Origin: Rivularia sp. MS3
Lineage (GTDB): Bacteria > Cyanobacteriota > Cyanobacteriia > Cyanobacteriales > Nostocaceae
Assembly: GCA_019192545.1 (NCBI GenBank)
Contig: JAHCMI010000001.1
Coordinates: forward strand, 1 to 64,000
Direction of reading: 5' to 3'
DNA length: 64,000 nucleotides
The stretch's first letter is position 1. Each line of letters begins with the position of its first letter. Made by a program: the position numbers and the translations under genes. The notes beneath the pieces are model-generated. The model saw nothing but the letters and a program-made list of their open reading frames with translations. It did no database searches and was not told the DNA's origin. Shown here in pieces: positions 34,674-43,321 of this stretch.

Positions 34674-35618
34674 CTAATCAAGCTGCGGTAAATCCATAAT
34701 TTGCTTAACGTTAGTCACAATAATCTGGGGTTTATCTCGATAAATACTCAGTTTACCTTTGACATATGCATAGCTTCTACGGGGATGTTCTTCATCTGTA
34801 GAGATATAGCGGTTAGTAATCAAACTCATTATTTTCTCTCCAGCAGCTTCGTCAACTTTAGGAATAAAAATAGAAAAAGGCTTCTCTACAGAGCCAATGC
34901 CGATAAGCATACTATTCCCCGCAACACGCTTGGGATTACGCAACTCAGTAAAAATAGTTGCTTCTTCTTCTTTCTTCGCTAATTCCAATACTTTCTCATA
35001 ATCAAGTCGGGTATTAAATACGCTTGCACCTTCATTTTCCTGCTTAAACCGACGGTAATTTTGAATTATTTCCGCCCTTAAATACCACCAAACCCCCAAA
35101 GCCGCATAATTCCGAACTGCGGAACCATTCACCTCAATTTGATTCCAAATCCCGCGATTAGCTATTTGTGCTTCCTTCTCCGCTTGCATATATCGTTCGT
35201 GGTTATCTGGAAGTGTTGCATAACCATACTTCATGAAATAAGGACTAAAACCCTTTTCAATCATGTGTTCTTGAAAATCGGTACCGTCATCAAGATAAAC
35301 AAACACCAATAAACGACCGTAATTTCCCCGATACTTTTGCATACATTCTTCGACTATCTCATCACCGGGAAATTCCAGCTTCACCTTATCGCCAAGTTTA
35401 AATAATTTTTCAGCTTCCTTTTTTGCTTGCTTTCCCCAAGGTGAAACCGGTTTTGGACTACCTGCATTGGATTCCTCAGTATCAAGCGACAAAATCCGCA
35501 AACTTTCCTCCGCACCTTGGACTTTAACGCGGATAGTATCGCCATCTACAACCCTGACAACAGTAGCATCAACAGTTGTACCCTTGCGAGCCTGAGTTTT
35601 TTCCTTAGTCGCTGGCAT
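34674..35618 (-). CDS. Staphylococcal-nuclease-fold protein with C-terminal extension
   Basis: 314 residues. Residues ~14-160 are an SNase domain: VDATVVRVVDGDTIRVKV (Asp pair of the calcium site), LRILSLDTEE, SPWGKQAKKEAEKL, and EAQIANRGIW. The usual catalytic Arg region is YRGNYGRLLVFVYLDDG. The remaining ~150 residues contain an OB-like part (VKGKLSIYRDKPQIIVTNVKQI), typical of nucleic-acid binding. No signal peptide is present, unlike secreted thermonucleases, so it probably acts inside the cell. A second SNase-fold gene lies at 42710-43138. Confidence 0.85.
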   Translation of the reverse strand: MPATKEKTQARKGTTVDATVVRVVDGDTIRVKVQGAEESLRILSLDTEESNAGSPKPVSPWGKQAKKEAEKLFKLGDKVKLEFPGDEIVEECMQKYRGNYGRLLVFVYLDDGTDFQEHMIEKGFSPYFMKYGYATLPDNHERYMQAEKEAQIANRGIWNQIEVNGSAVRNYAALGVWWYLRAEIIQNYRRFKQENEGASVFNTRLDYEKVLELAKKEEEATIFTELRNPKRVAGNSMLIGIGSVEKPFSIFIPKVDEAAGEKIMSLITNRYISTDEEHPRRSYAYVKGKLSIYRDKPQIIVTNVKQIMDLPQLD

Positions 35619-35831
35619 AATTAATCCCTTACTTACGATGAAAATGTGTTTTCACATATTGGTGTAACAGAAAACATGTATCAAAGATACGGGATTAGAT
35701 TAAAAGTAATAATAAGAACTGTTACGGTTCAGGCATGGGGAATTGGGAATCGCGGTCAAAAATATATTTAGCAATCCGAAGTAAACTACAATTTCCGCTT
35801 ATATAGTAAGTCTATTGTTTATTCGCAAATG

Positions 35832-35860
35832 CAAAAAAAGCCGCTCAATCGGCGACTTTA
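35832..35860 (-). terminator. Rho-independent terminator of glnN
   Basis: On the minus strand AAAGTCGCCG, a six-base loop and CGGCTTTTTTT give a GC stem and a run of seven T, 49 bases after the glnN stop. Confidence 0.8.
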
Positions 35861-35908
35861 GAATAAATTTAAAATTGCAAAATATCAAGCATATATAGCT
35901 AGATAACA

Positions 35909-38080
35909 TTACTTGATAAACAGCATTTCTTGATAGGTTGGCAAAGGCCATAAATTGTCTGCAATTTCCGCTTCAAGAGCGTCAACGTCAGCCCGAACAT
36001 CCTGCATCAAAGGACATATAGTTGTAGCAAGATACTGCATGTGTTCTTTGGTGTTCTCAAAATTTGACTTAGCGATCGCCGATTGTAGATTGTCTATGTT
36101 GTCGGTTAGAGAGTTAGTCAAATAGGCAACAGCGTTAATGTGGTCTCGATTGAGATTAACACCCATTCCTTCTAAACTTGTGACGGTGGTAGCAATATTG
36201 TCTAAGTGCTTTATTGCCGCAGGATACACTACTGTTTTAGCTATATCGATAACTAACTTAACTTCCATTTCAATCGAGAGAATATACTGTTCTGCATAAA
36301 CTTCAAAGCGGCTCTCTAAATCTTCAGATGAAAGTACATCATTTTTCTCGAACAGGTCTATGGTCTTTTGCTGGTTTAGTACCGATAAAGCATCAGCAGT
36401 GGTGCGGAGATTAGCTAGACCTCTCTTTTGAGCCTCATCTTGCCATTCTTGGGAGTAGCCATCTCCACCAAAGATAACCGCACCATGTTTGCTCATTATT
36501 TGTTGAATAACAGCAACTACAGCATCTTCTGTTTGTTTTCCTTCATTCAATTGTGCTTCTAGCAAATCGCCGATTGTGGTTAGAGAATCGGCTAGAATCG
36601 TGTTGAGCGCAATCAAAGGTCCTGAAACCGACTGAGAAGAACCGACTGCCCGAAACTCGAAACGGTTGCCAGTAAATGCAAAGGGAGATGTACGGTTGCG
36701 GTCGCCCGCATCTTTAGTCAACTCTGGCAGAGTCTCTACCCCAAGTTTCATTTTGCCGCTTTGACTATACTGGTCGTTTAGTTCTCCCCGAGCAATGTTG
36801 TTAAATAGTTCTTCTACCTGAGAACCCAAATATACCGACATAATCGCGGGAGGCGCTTCATTAGCACCCAAACGATGGTCGTTACCGGCATGGGCAATTA
36901 CCGCCCGCATCAAAGTTCCATACTCATGTACGCCGCGAATTACTGCCGCACAGAAAATTAAAAATTGAAGGTTTTGGTGGGGAGAGTCACCAGGGTCGAG
37001 TAGATTCCCTTGAGTAGAGTTACTGACAGACCAGTTAACATGCTTACCGGAACCGTTAATACCAGCAAAGGGTTTTTCATGCAGCAAACAGATAAAACCG
37101 TGCTTTTTAGCAGTCTGACGCAGCAAAGTCATAGTTAACTGCTGATGGTCGGAAGCTACGTTTGCTGCTTCAAAAATAGGTGCTATTTCAAACTGAGCGG
37201 GGGCTACTTCGTTATGCCTAGTCTTCGCAGGAATACCTAAACGGTACATTTTCTGTTCTACATCCTGCATAAATACCTGAACTCGTTCGGGAATTGCTCC
37301 AAAATAATGGTCGTCAAATTCCTGCCCTTTAGCAGCAGGTTTACCAAACAAAGTTCTACCCGCTAACAGTAAATCGGGACGAAGATTAGCAAAATGCTCG
37401 TCAACTAGAAAGTATTCTTGCTCCGCACCACAGCTAGAGTTAACAGGAGCAATATTGCTGTTTCCTAAAAGTCCTAATACCCGCTTAGCCGATTTGTTCA
37501 TTGCCGCGACAGAGCGTAACAGAGGAGTCTTTTTATCTAAGGGTTTACCCGTCCAAGAAACAAAAACGGTGGGGATGCAAAGAGTTATGCCGTTGTCGGT
37601 TTCCATCAGGTAAGCTGGACTGGTGACATCCCAAGCCGTATAGCCCCTTGCTTCAGAAGTAGAGCGAATGCCGCCATTAGGAAAAGATGAGCCATCGGGT
37701 TCGCCCTGAACCAAAAGATTGCCAGAAAATTCAGCGATCGCCGTACCATCACTTTGAGTCGAGATAAACCCATCGTGTTTTTCTGCGGTGGCATTAGTCA
37801 TAGGATAAAAAACTTGGGCATAATAGGACGCACCTTTAGTTAAAGCCCAGTTTTTCATTGCCGATGCCACCGTATCAGCAATAGAATCATCAAGCTTTTC
37901 GCCTGCTTCAATGGTTCTTTGGAGCGACTTAAACACAGCTTTGGGCAGGCACTGCTTCATTTTGCTGAGGTTAAAAACATATTCCTCCCAAATATCTTCA
38001 AAATTACTAGGAGGATCGACGGGAATTGGTTCGCGTTCGATGATTTTCCTGATTGCTTGAGCGCGAGATTCGTATGTCAT
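35909..38080 (-). CDS. glnN: Type III glutamine synthetase
   Basis: 723 residues, the usual GSIII length (GSI has about 470). Family landmarks are [51 protein letters not shown], and [22 protein letters not shown] forms a double-hexamer and makes glutamine from glutamate, ammonia and ATP. In cyanobacteria glnN supplements or replaces glnA and is induced by nitrogen shortage through NtcA; an NtcA-type promoter is visible 41-82 bases upstream of the ATG and is listed separately. Regulation by IF7/IF17 does not apply to this type. Stand-alone gene. Confidence 0.96.
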   Translation of the reverse strand: MTYESRAQAIRKIIEREPIPVDPPSNFEDIWEEYVFNLSKMKQCLPKAVFKSLQRTIEAGEKLDDSIADTVASAMKNWALTKGASYYAQVFYPMTNATAEKHDGFISTQSDGTAIAEFSGNLLVQGEPDGSSFPNGGIRSTSEARGYTAWDVTSPAYLMETDNGITLCIPTVFVSWTGKPLDKKTPLLRSVAAMNKSAKRVLGLLGNSNIAPVNSSCGAEQEYFLVDEHFANLRPDLLLAGRTLFGKPAAKGQEFDDHYFGAIPERVQVFMQDVEQKMYRLGIPAKTRHNEVAPAQFEIAPIFEAANVASDHQQLTMTLLRQTAKKHGFICLLHEKPFAGINGSGKHVNWSVSNSTQGNLLDPGDSPHQNLQFLIFCAAVIRGVHEYGTLMRAVIAHAGNDHRLGANEAPPAIMSVYLGSQVEELFNNIARGELNDQYSQSGKMKLGVETLPELTKDAGDRNRTSPFAFTGNRFEFRAVGSSQSVSGPLIALNTILADSLTTIGDLLEAQLNEGKQTEDAVVAVIQQIMSKHGAVIFGGDGYSQEWQDEAQKRGLANLRTTADALSVLNQQKTIDLFEKNDVLSSEDLESRFEVYAEQYILSIEMEVKLVIDIAKTVVYPAAIKHLDNIATTVTSLEGMGVNLNRDHINAVAYLTNSLTDNIDNLQSAIAKSNFENTKEHMQYLATTICPLMQDVRADVDALEAEIADNLWPLPTYQEMLFIK

Positions 38081-38120
38081 AAGAGTTATTTTAACGAGGA
38101 GCCAGTCACTAGTTAAATTG

Positions 38121-38162
38121 ATCGTACTTGCTCATAATTGAGGAAGATGTAAATTTAATCAC
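38121..38162 (-). promoter_or_regulatory. NtcA-type (class II) promoter of glnN
   Basis: On the minus strand GTG-N8-TAC (38162-38149) is followed after exactly 22 bases by TACGAT (38126-38121), a TAN3T -10 box. The class II NtcA promoter rule is GTA-N8-TAC, 20-24 bases, then TAN3T; only one base of the activator site deviates (GTG for GTA). The leader to the ATG is about 35 bases. Known NtcA control of glnN in other cyanobacteria supports it. Confidence 0.6.
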
Positions 38163-38299
38163 ATTGCTAATTTGATATTTAGCTCGCTCGCAGCAACTTC
38201 ACAAACAGGTAAACAAATCAAAAATCTTTCTGGTTTCACATTCTTCTGGTCTCAAAATAAACTTGCATAATAATACTTAAGATCGAGTCCTCACAGCTT

Positions 38300-38394
38300 C
38301 CATCCCCTTTCAGGGCAAAGGGTTTAAGATACCCCAATCGACACATCTCAACCAAGCTATAGGGTTTTCAAGGTTCTGGCGAGATGCGTCGATT
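38300..38394 (-). ncRNA. Candidate structured RNA upstream of glnN
   Basis: AATCGACACATCTC (38336-38349) and GAGATGCGTCGATT (38381-38394) form a 14-bp stem with one non-Watson-Crick pair. Read as RNA on the minus strand that pair is G-U; on the plus strand it is A-C, so the fold favours minus-strand transcription. A second stem (CCCTTT at 38305-38310 with AAAGGG at 38317-38322) follows. The segment lies between the end of the LRR gene and the glnN promoter, so it may be an independent small RNA or a 3' end. I match it to no known family. Confidence 0.35.
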
Positions 38395-38487
38395 TGAAAT
38401 TAAACGCATTCCATAGTCAATATTTATAGAATCTTATTTTGCAAGCTTTTGATACGAAAGTTAACACCATAAATCAATAATTGATAA

Positions 38488-39054
38488 CTATGGCAACTGC
38501 GCGACTATGTCTATATCTTCAGGAAGTAAAAGCTCGTCGCCGTTTTTCTCAAATTCGCATATAGATTCTGGTTGTACGGGACAGGTTTTGTTCTTAATCG
38601 GATTTTCGCCGACAAAAAGCCAAGTCAAATTGGTTAATTGAGAAAGCGGGGATAAATCACCTATCTGATTTGATTCAAGGAAAAGAAAATTCAGGTTGGT
38701 TAATCGAGACAAAGGTGATAAGTCTCTGATTTGATTGTAAGAAAGATAAAGTTCTTTTAAATTAGTTAGCTGGGCAAGAGGTGACAAGTCGCTTATTTTA
38801 TGGGAAGAAAGGTCTAGTATCTGTTTTTTTCTGAGTTTTCGCTGGGCGCGATCGCAATTACTAGTACCTGTTTTTTGCAATAAAACTTCAACTGTATATT
38901 GTGTTTGCTTGGGTAAGCTTTGCTTTTGCTTGCACAATTGAGTAAAGCTGGGAATAGTTTTTTGATTTCGTTTCGTGGGAATACCTACAGTCGGTTTAGC
39001 ATTTACTATGGTTATTCCCATTAGTGCTATACAAATTAAACGTATAAATTTCAT
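38488..39054 (-). CDS. Leucine-rich-repeat protein with signal peptide
   Basis: 188 residues from the ATG at 39054, which gives a clean signal peptide (MKFIRLICIALMGITIVNA); a TTG at 39117 would add a second hydrophobic segment and is less likely. After ~65 residues with two Cys, three to four internalin-type 22-residue repeats follow (DLSPLAQLTNLKELYLSYNQ, DLSPLSRLTNLNFLFLESNQ, DLSPLSQLTNLTWLFVGENP). A Cys-containing cap (KTCPVQPESICEF) closes the fold. Probably periplasmic or surface protein binding; the ligand is unknown. Confidence 0.8.
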   Translation of the reverse strand: MKFIRLICIALMGITIVNAKPTVGIPTKRNQKTIPSFTQLCKQKQSLPKQTQYTVEVLLQKTGTSNCDRAQRKLRKKQILDLSSHKISDLSPLAQLTNLKELYLSYNQIRDLSPLSRLTNLNFLFLESNQIGDLSPLSQLTNLTWLFVGENPIKNKTCPVQPESICEFEKNGDELLLPEDIDIVAQLP

Positions 39055-39117
39055 AGGGGTTATAGTAATAATTAATATCAATATGGTTATTAAACCTAGC
39101 AAAATCGAAATTATCAA

Positions 39118-39568
39118 GTTATATATGACACTTTGTATTATTTCTCAATAGTATAATTATTGACTAGTTAATACTAGTATCCGATTTATTTAATTCTTAC
39201 TATCTATCTAAAGTATTAATCTTTTTCTATTTACAATTCTTGATTGCTGATTATCAATTACATATACTTACTAATACGATAAGTATTGATAAAGCGGGCG
39301 AAAAAGCAAAGAAAAGTATTATTAAGAAAGAATTTTGTCTTGTGTTGCGGGCATCTTGACAGCATCTGATATCAATTCTGGTACAACCGGGATTATAGAA
39401 AAACCCTTTTAGAACACAAAGAGCCTAGGGGAAGAAGGAAGAGGAATATTCCCGCATCCGGAAAGGGGTAGAGGAATTAGGCTTTCAGTATCAAAAGTAA
39501 AACCTAATACTTATAACCCATGCTTTTACACCAGTAATAGATTGCTTTCAATTGGATAAATTATTTAT
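39118..39568. other. Gene-free stretch between LRR and channel genes
   Basis: AT-rich with no coding signal. The block aaaaacccttttagaacaca (about 39403-39422) and the gaagaaggaagagg that follows echo 8409-8450, suggesting a degenerate dispersed repeat. The left part should carry the LRR gene promoter. Confidence 0.35.
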
Positions 39569-41569
39569 CTAAATCCTTTTTAAATTGGCCATAACTTGAT
39601 GCTTTTGCAAAACCCTGATTAAATGTTGCGCTTGAAGTTTGTATAAAGGTACTTGTAAAGTTTGAGGTAAATTATTAAGTAATTCTCTGGCTTTATCCAA
39701 TGGATAGTTTGAAATTTTGGCAATTTGATTTGCTCCTTCAAATTTGGCTTCTTCTGTATTGACGCTCTCAATGACTACTTGCCAGTTTTTGGGATAAATA
39801 CCAATTCTTCCTGCTTCCATTCTTTTCAAGCCATCAATGGTTGCAAGCACAGTTAAACGAATACCTGGTTCTATTTGTTTGTATGCTTTAGGCATTAATT
39901 CCTCTGTAAGCGGTGGTTTTTGATATAAAATTGGTACTACACCATAACCGTAAGCAATTTCGGAAAGCATTAAACCATTTAAAGTATCAACTTGGGTAAA
40001 TTGATATTCGGTGACTAAAACTGTTTGATTGTGCAAGCGGAATAAGTCAAGAATATTTTCACCAAATGCGGCTCCAGCAAAGGCTTCTGCTGCGACTGCA
40101 TAAGCTGATATAATCTGAGCTTTTGGTAATATTTGTGCCAAATTTTCACTTAAACGCTGTCCGAAGGTACGAATTACTAAATTACTTTTGGGGTTAATTT
40201 TCAAAGCTTTTAATCCCATTTCCACGTTTAATATTTCGTCTTCGCTCGTAGCAATGACGCTCTTTGCTGTGGAAAGATTTACTTTACTCAAAGATTCGTT
40301 TAAATCACCTTTGAATATAGGTATATCTGGTAAATGGTTGTCATCAAAGTCGTCTTCTAAAGCAATTGCTACTAAAGGTTGATTAAATTGCTGTAATATT
40401 TTTGCGGCTTTACTGCCGACTCTTTTAATCCCAATAATTACTATATGTTCTTCTTCGGGAACCCGAGAGCGTTTTTTAGAAAAGAGAAACTTAGTTGACA
40501 AAAGTTTTTCGGTAGCTAGAGCGTATAATACCCCGACAAAAGCCGTTCCAGCTACCGCTAACGCCAAACCTAAAAACTGTAAAATAATCGAGTTGGGCTG
40601 TACGCTATATAAGAAATCGGCATATCCACCCAAGAGTAGACTAATCGTAATATATAAAGGATTTACGGAAGTCGAATTTCCTACTAATATATAAAATAAT
40701 ACTGTTCCTACAGTTACCAAGCTAAAAGTTACTAAAATTGAAACAATTACCAACCGACGGCTTTGGGAACCATAATGCCAATAATCTAGAATTTTTTTTC
40801 TAATTTTGATTTGATTAATCACATTTGCTGTTTTTTGCCACACTGGCTTTTTTTTATTGTTACTACTAATCGAGCCTTTTCTTTGTTTCGACAGCAATCT
40901 ATCAAATTGTTCCACATATATTAAAGTAGAACCTTCTTTAATTACTGTTTCAGAATCCCAATCATAAAAGCAATTAAAGGCATCATATTTATTCGGTAAA
41001 TAGCAAAGTAATTTTCGCGAGCCAGAATTTATTTCAAAAAGCTGACGGCGGTGAAAAATATCTCCATGACAAACTTTATGCTGAAATACTCCCAGCCAAT
41101 TATTATTTAAATTAAAAAATCCTAACGAATCTCCCCCCAAAGCAGCAAGAGCAAAGGATGCAGCCGATAAATGGATGGGATCGTAACCAACATAATTAGT
41201 TAATTGCTCTTCCAAAAGTTGATTTAAATTTTCCTTTGTCGAACGAACTACCAAGCGAGCATTTTTGTTAAGTTGTCTGAGGGCGATCGCAGTTTCGGCG
41301 TTAATCAATTCATCGCTAGTGACAATTAAAACAGCGCGGCAAAGTTCAATTTTCGCACGCTCAAAAGTACTATTTTGACGACAGTCACCGATAATTAACT
41401 CATCGAGCAACTTATCAACACCAGGAATTCTCCAGCTTTTCGGCTCTACTAACTCAATTCCAACAACCTTTACCCCAAATTGTTTCAAAGCAATTACGCA
41501 TTGCTGCCCCAATCCCCCTAAACCACATATCAGAAAACGCTCTTCTGTAGCAGGTTGATGTTCTCCCAT
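39569..41569 (-). CDS. Two-RCK (TrkA-N) ion-channel-like protein with unusual selectivity filter
   Basis: 666 residues. RCK domain 1 starts at FLICGLGGLGQQ (12-23), before the membrane part. Two membrane helices (~273-296 and ~328-352) flank a pore-type loop LYITISLLLGGYADFLYS (305-322). RCK domain 2 starts at HIVIIGIKRVGSKAAKILQQ (375-394). The order RCK-pore-RCK differs from KtrA/Kch, and the filter position reads GGYAD where potassium channels have T-V-G-Y-G-D. Transport of another cation or a non-conducting sensor is possible. Both RCK domains keep a GxGxxG-like or GIxxxG nucleotide loop. No operon partner. Confidence 0.8.
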   Translation of the reverse strand: MGEHQPATEERFLICGLGGLGQQCVIALKQFGVKVVGIELVEPKSWRIPGVDKLLDELIIGDCRQNSTFERAKIELCRAVLIVTSDELINAETAIALRQLNKNARLVVRSTKENLNQLLEEQLTNYVGYDPIHLSAASFALAALGGDSLGFFNLNNNWLGVFQHKVCHGDIFHRRQLFEINSGSRKLLCYLPNKYDAFNCFYDWDSETVIKEGSTLIYVEQFDRLLSKQRKGSISSNNKKKPVWQKTANVINQIKIRKKILDYWHYGSQSRRLVIVSILVTFSLVTVGTVLFYILVGNSTSVNPLYITISLLLGGYADFLYSVQPNSIILQFLGLALAVAGTAFVGVLYALATEKLLSTKFLFSKKRSRVPEEEHIVIIGIKRVGSKAAKILQQFNQPLVAIALEDDFDDNHLPDIPIFKGDLNESLSKVNLSTAKSVIATSEDEILNVEMGLKALKINPKSNLVIRTFGQRLSENLAQILPKAQIISAYAVAAEAFAGAAFGENILDLFRLHNQTVLVTEYQFTQVDTLNGLMLSEIAYGYGVVPILYQKPPLTEELMPKAYKQIEPGIRLTVLATIDGLKRMEAGRIGIYPKNWQVVIESVNTEEAKFEGANQIAKISNYPLDKARELLNNLPQTLQVPLYKLQAQHLIRVLQKHQVMANLKRI

Positions 41570-41982
41570 AACTTTATTTTGGATTTAAGATGAGTAGTTT
41601 AAAATCTACAGACTTCCAAACAGCTATTATTCCTTATAAAAAGAAATAGTAAATAATTAGAATATATTTAATATATATACAGTTGATTTATCAGTAATTT
41701 ACGAAAAAGGTTTGATTTACCTCGTACATACAAGTAGCTAAACCCTACTACTCGTTTTCATTAAATATGACGGGTGAGGGTTAGGAGTGGGGGAGAATTT
41801 TTTCAGTCTTTTTGTTTTACCCGTCAAAATTAATGGGACAAATCGCTTCGCTCACTTAACGGTTAAAAGATTAGTAGTAACACCATCCTCGTCTTGTTGT
41901 GCTAAATGTTTGGCGCAAAGACACGCAACTACGAACGATGAGTAGATAGTATAGTATATTAATATACTTATATCTATATATA
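41570..41982. other. Divergent intergenic stretch
   Basis: Holds the promoters of the channel (minus) and of the next gene (plus) and, at 41763-41842, a copy of a dispersed repeat. No gene seen. Confidence 0.35.
41763..41842. repeat. Dispersed ~100-bp repeat, copy 2
   Basis: AAATATGACGGGTGAGGG ... GGAGTGGGGGAGAA ... TTTTACCCGTCAAAATTAATG aligns with the minus strand of 5836-5955; GACGGGT and ACCCGTC near its ends are complementary, so it can fold as a hairpin. Confidence 0.55.
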
Positions 41983-42477
41983 ATGACTAAAGGAATAAAG
42001 ATAGTTAGAAATTTAATTATAGGTTTTGCTTTAATTACAATGATTTCAGCAATCGGCGTATTAGGTTTAATTATTTTCGTATTTACTGCTGATAATGTAG
42101 AAGAATATGAAAGTAAACAAGCGCTATCTAGCCTACAAATAAGATTTGGAAAAAAAGCTATCTCTAATGCTCGTGTAGCAACCTCTAGTTATTGGCATGA
42201 TTATAATTATTACGCTCGTTTTAATGCAAAAGCAGACTTAATCGAAAAAGTAATCAACGAAACTAAAAATAACAGAAACGAACTTCAAGAAGAGCCTATA
42301 GATTCCAAGGCTTGCCAAGAATTACTTTCTGAAAAAATTCAACGCTCGTGGTGGAATCCCCAAGATTTTGACGTAGATAAATGCTATTCAGATAATCAGA
42401 TTTCACCTGGTAGCTTTTCCGTATTGCTTTATCACCCGGATAGCGGTACTGCATTTTATTATTACCATAATAATTAG
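41983..42477 (+). CDS. Hypothetical membrane-anchored protein, 164 aa
   Basis: One N-terminal membrane helix (about 10-33: LIIGFALITMISAIGVLGLIIFVF) without a cleavage site, then ~130 polar residues rich in Asn, Tyr and acidic residues with two Cys (SKACQELL and VDKCYSDN). It looks like a bitopic protein with an external domain. I recognise no family. No clear ribosome site lies ahead of the ATG. Confidence 0.55.
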   Translation: MTKGIKIVRNLIIGFALITMISAIGVLGLIIFVFTADNVEEYESKQALSSLQIRFGKKAISNARVATSSYWHDYNYYARFNAKADLIEKVINETKNNRNELQEEPIDSKACQELLSEKIQRSWWNPQDFDVDKCYSDNQISPGSFSVLLYHPDSGTAFYYYHNN

Positions 42478-42540
42478 CGTCTTAAGTCAGAATATAGAAG
42501 TTTTCAGGCTTAGTGCAATACATTCTCAACCTCATTCCTT

Positions 42541-42565
42541 CCCCTCTCCTTACTAAGGAGAGGGG
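42541..42565. terminator. 11-bp perfect hairpin (CCCCTCTCCTT)
   Basis: CCCCTCTCCTT (42541-42551) and AAGGAGAGGGG (42555-42565) with a 3-base loop. It is a very stable hairpin, 64 bases after the preceding stop, but without a T-run; a related form with CCTCTCC/GGAGAGG occurs at 29605-29626. Confidence 0.55.
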
Positions 42566-42709
42566 TTACCAAAAGCACGGAGTGAGATATTAGTGTATTT
42601 TGCTCAATCGAAAAGCGCTATCTTTTCTGTTAAAGAGGGGGTAAGTAAACATCGATTTACTGATGGAATTAAGGAGTTTTCCGGCTCCCACTACATTACT
42701 GATTACTGC

Positions 42710-43138
42710 TCACTGATTCATCACGTATCTAGATTTTTCCCACAAACCCAAACCTCGCTGTTTAGCATTAGCTTCTGCTACCAAATACTGAATTCTGCTT
42801 TCATAACAATTTTGTTCTACAGAAGTTTTATCGACAACGGCTTTACCTTCTTTCACCATTTGCAAATTTATCGATTTATTATTTAAAAATACCTCCCCAA
42901 CAATTTGTGATTCTTTATAGGTATCTGCAAACCGAATAACTACGGGATTACCATTCGGTAAAAGCTGTTTCAATCTTTGGTTGGCTTCATCTCTACGGGA
43001 TTTTCTAGTCGGTATATGAATACAGGCAAGTTTTACAGTTGCTACTTGCCCGCCGCTATTTTTTGCACGAATCGTCTCTCCATCTACCACACCCACCACA
43101 GTTGCGAGTATCAACATTAATTCTGTTAAAGCAGTCAT
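42710..43138 (-). CDS. Short staphylococcal-nuclease-fold (thermonuclease-like) protein
   Basis: 142 residues. SNase elements are ATVVGVVDGETIRAK (the second Asp of the usual DGDTI is Glu), VKLACIHIPT, SRRDEANQRLKQLLP, and GEVFLNNKSINLQMVKEGKA, ending with EANAKQRGLGLW. The usual catalytic Arg of the L-x-R region is not obvious. The N-terminus is a short hydrophobic stretch (LTELMLILATVV), so it may be anchored or exported. It has no C-terminal extension, unlike the other SNase-fold gene here. Nuclease activity is uncertain given the altered acidic site. Confidence 0.75.
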   Translation of the reverse strand: MTALTELMLILATVVGVVDGETIRAKNSGGQVATVKLACIHIPTRKSRRDEANQRLKQLLPNGNPVVIRFADTYKESQIVGEVFLNNKSINLQMVKEGKAVVDKTSVEQNCYESRIQYLVAEANAKQRGLGLWEKSRYVMNQ

Positions 43139-43259
43139 TTTATTTTTTTAAAAAAGAATATAAATAATACTATGTTACTTTAATTACTGCGTATTTGGGT
43201 AAGATTTAACTTATGATGGGAAAACGTATTGGCGGCAAAATTAATTTACCATGCTATAA

Positions 43260-43293
43260 ATAGCGCACCTTGGTTTTTTTCAAGGTGCGCTAT
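43260..43293. terminator. 13-bp perfect hairpin between two minus-strand genes
   Basis: ATAGCGCACCTTG (43260-43272) and CAAGGTGCGCTAT (43281-43293) with an 8-base loop; 29 bases downstream of the RTX-like gene's stop on the minus strand. Probable 3'-end hairpin of that gene. Confidence 0.65.
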
Positions 43294-43321
43294 AGTTTTA
43301 ACTACTGTGAAATATTAGAAA

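Noticed and set aside
38295-38330. CTTCCATCCCC...AAAGGG considered as a lone CRISPR-type repeat
   Set aside because: Wording resembles some cyanobacterial CRISPR repeats, but it occurs once, with no array or cas genes; treated as part of the candidate RNA.
42593-42886. 97-codon plus-strand frame
   Set aside because: Antisense to the well-supported SNase-fold gene over most of its length.
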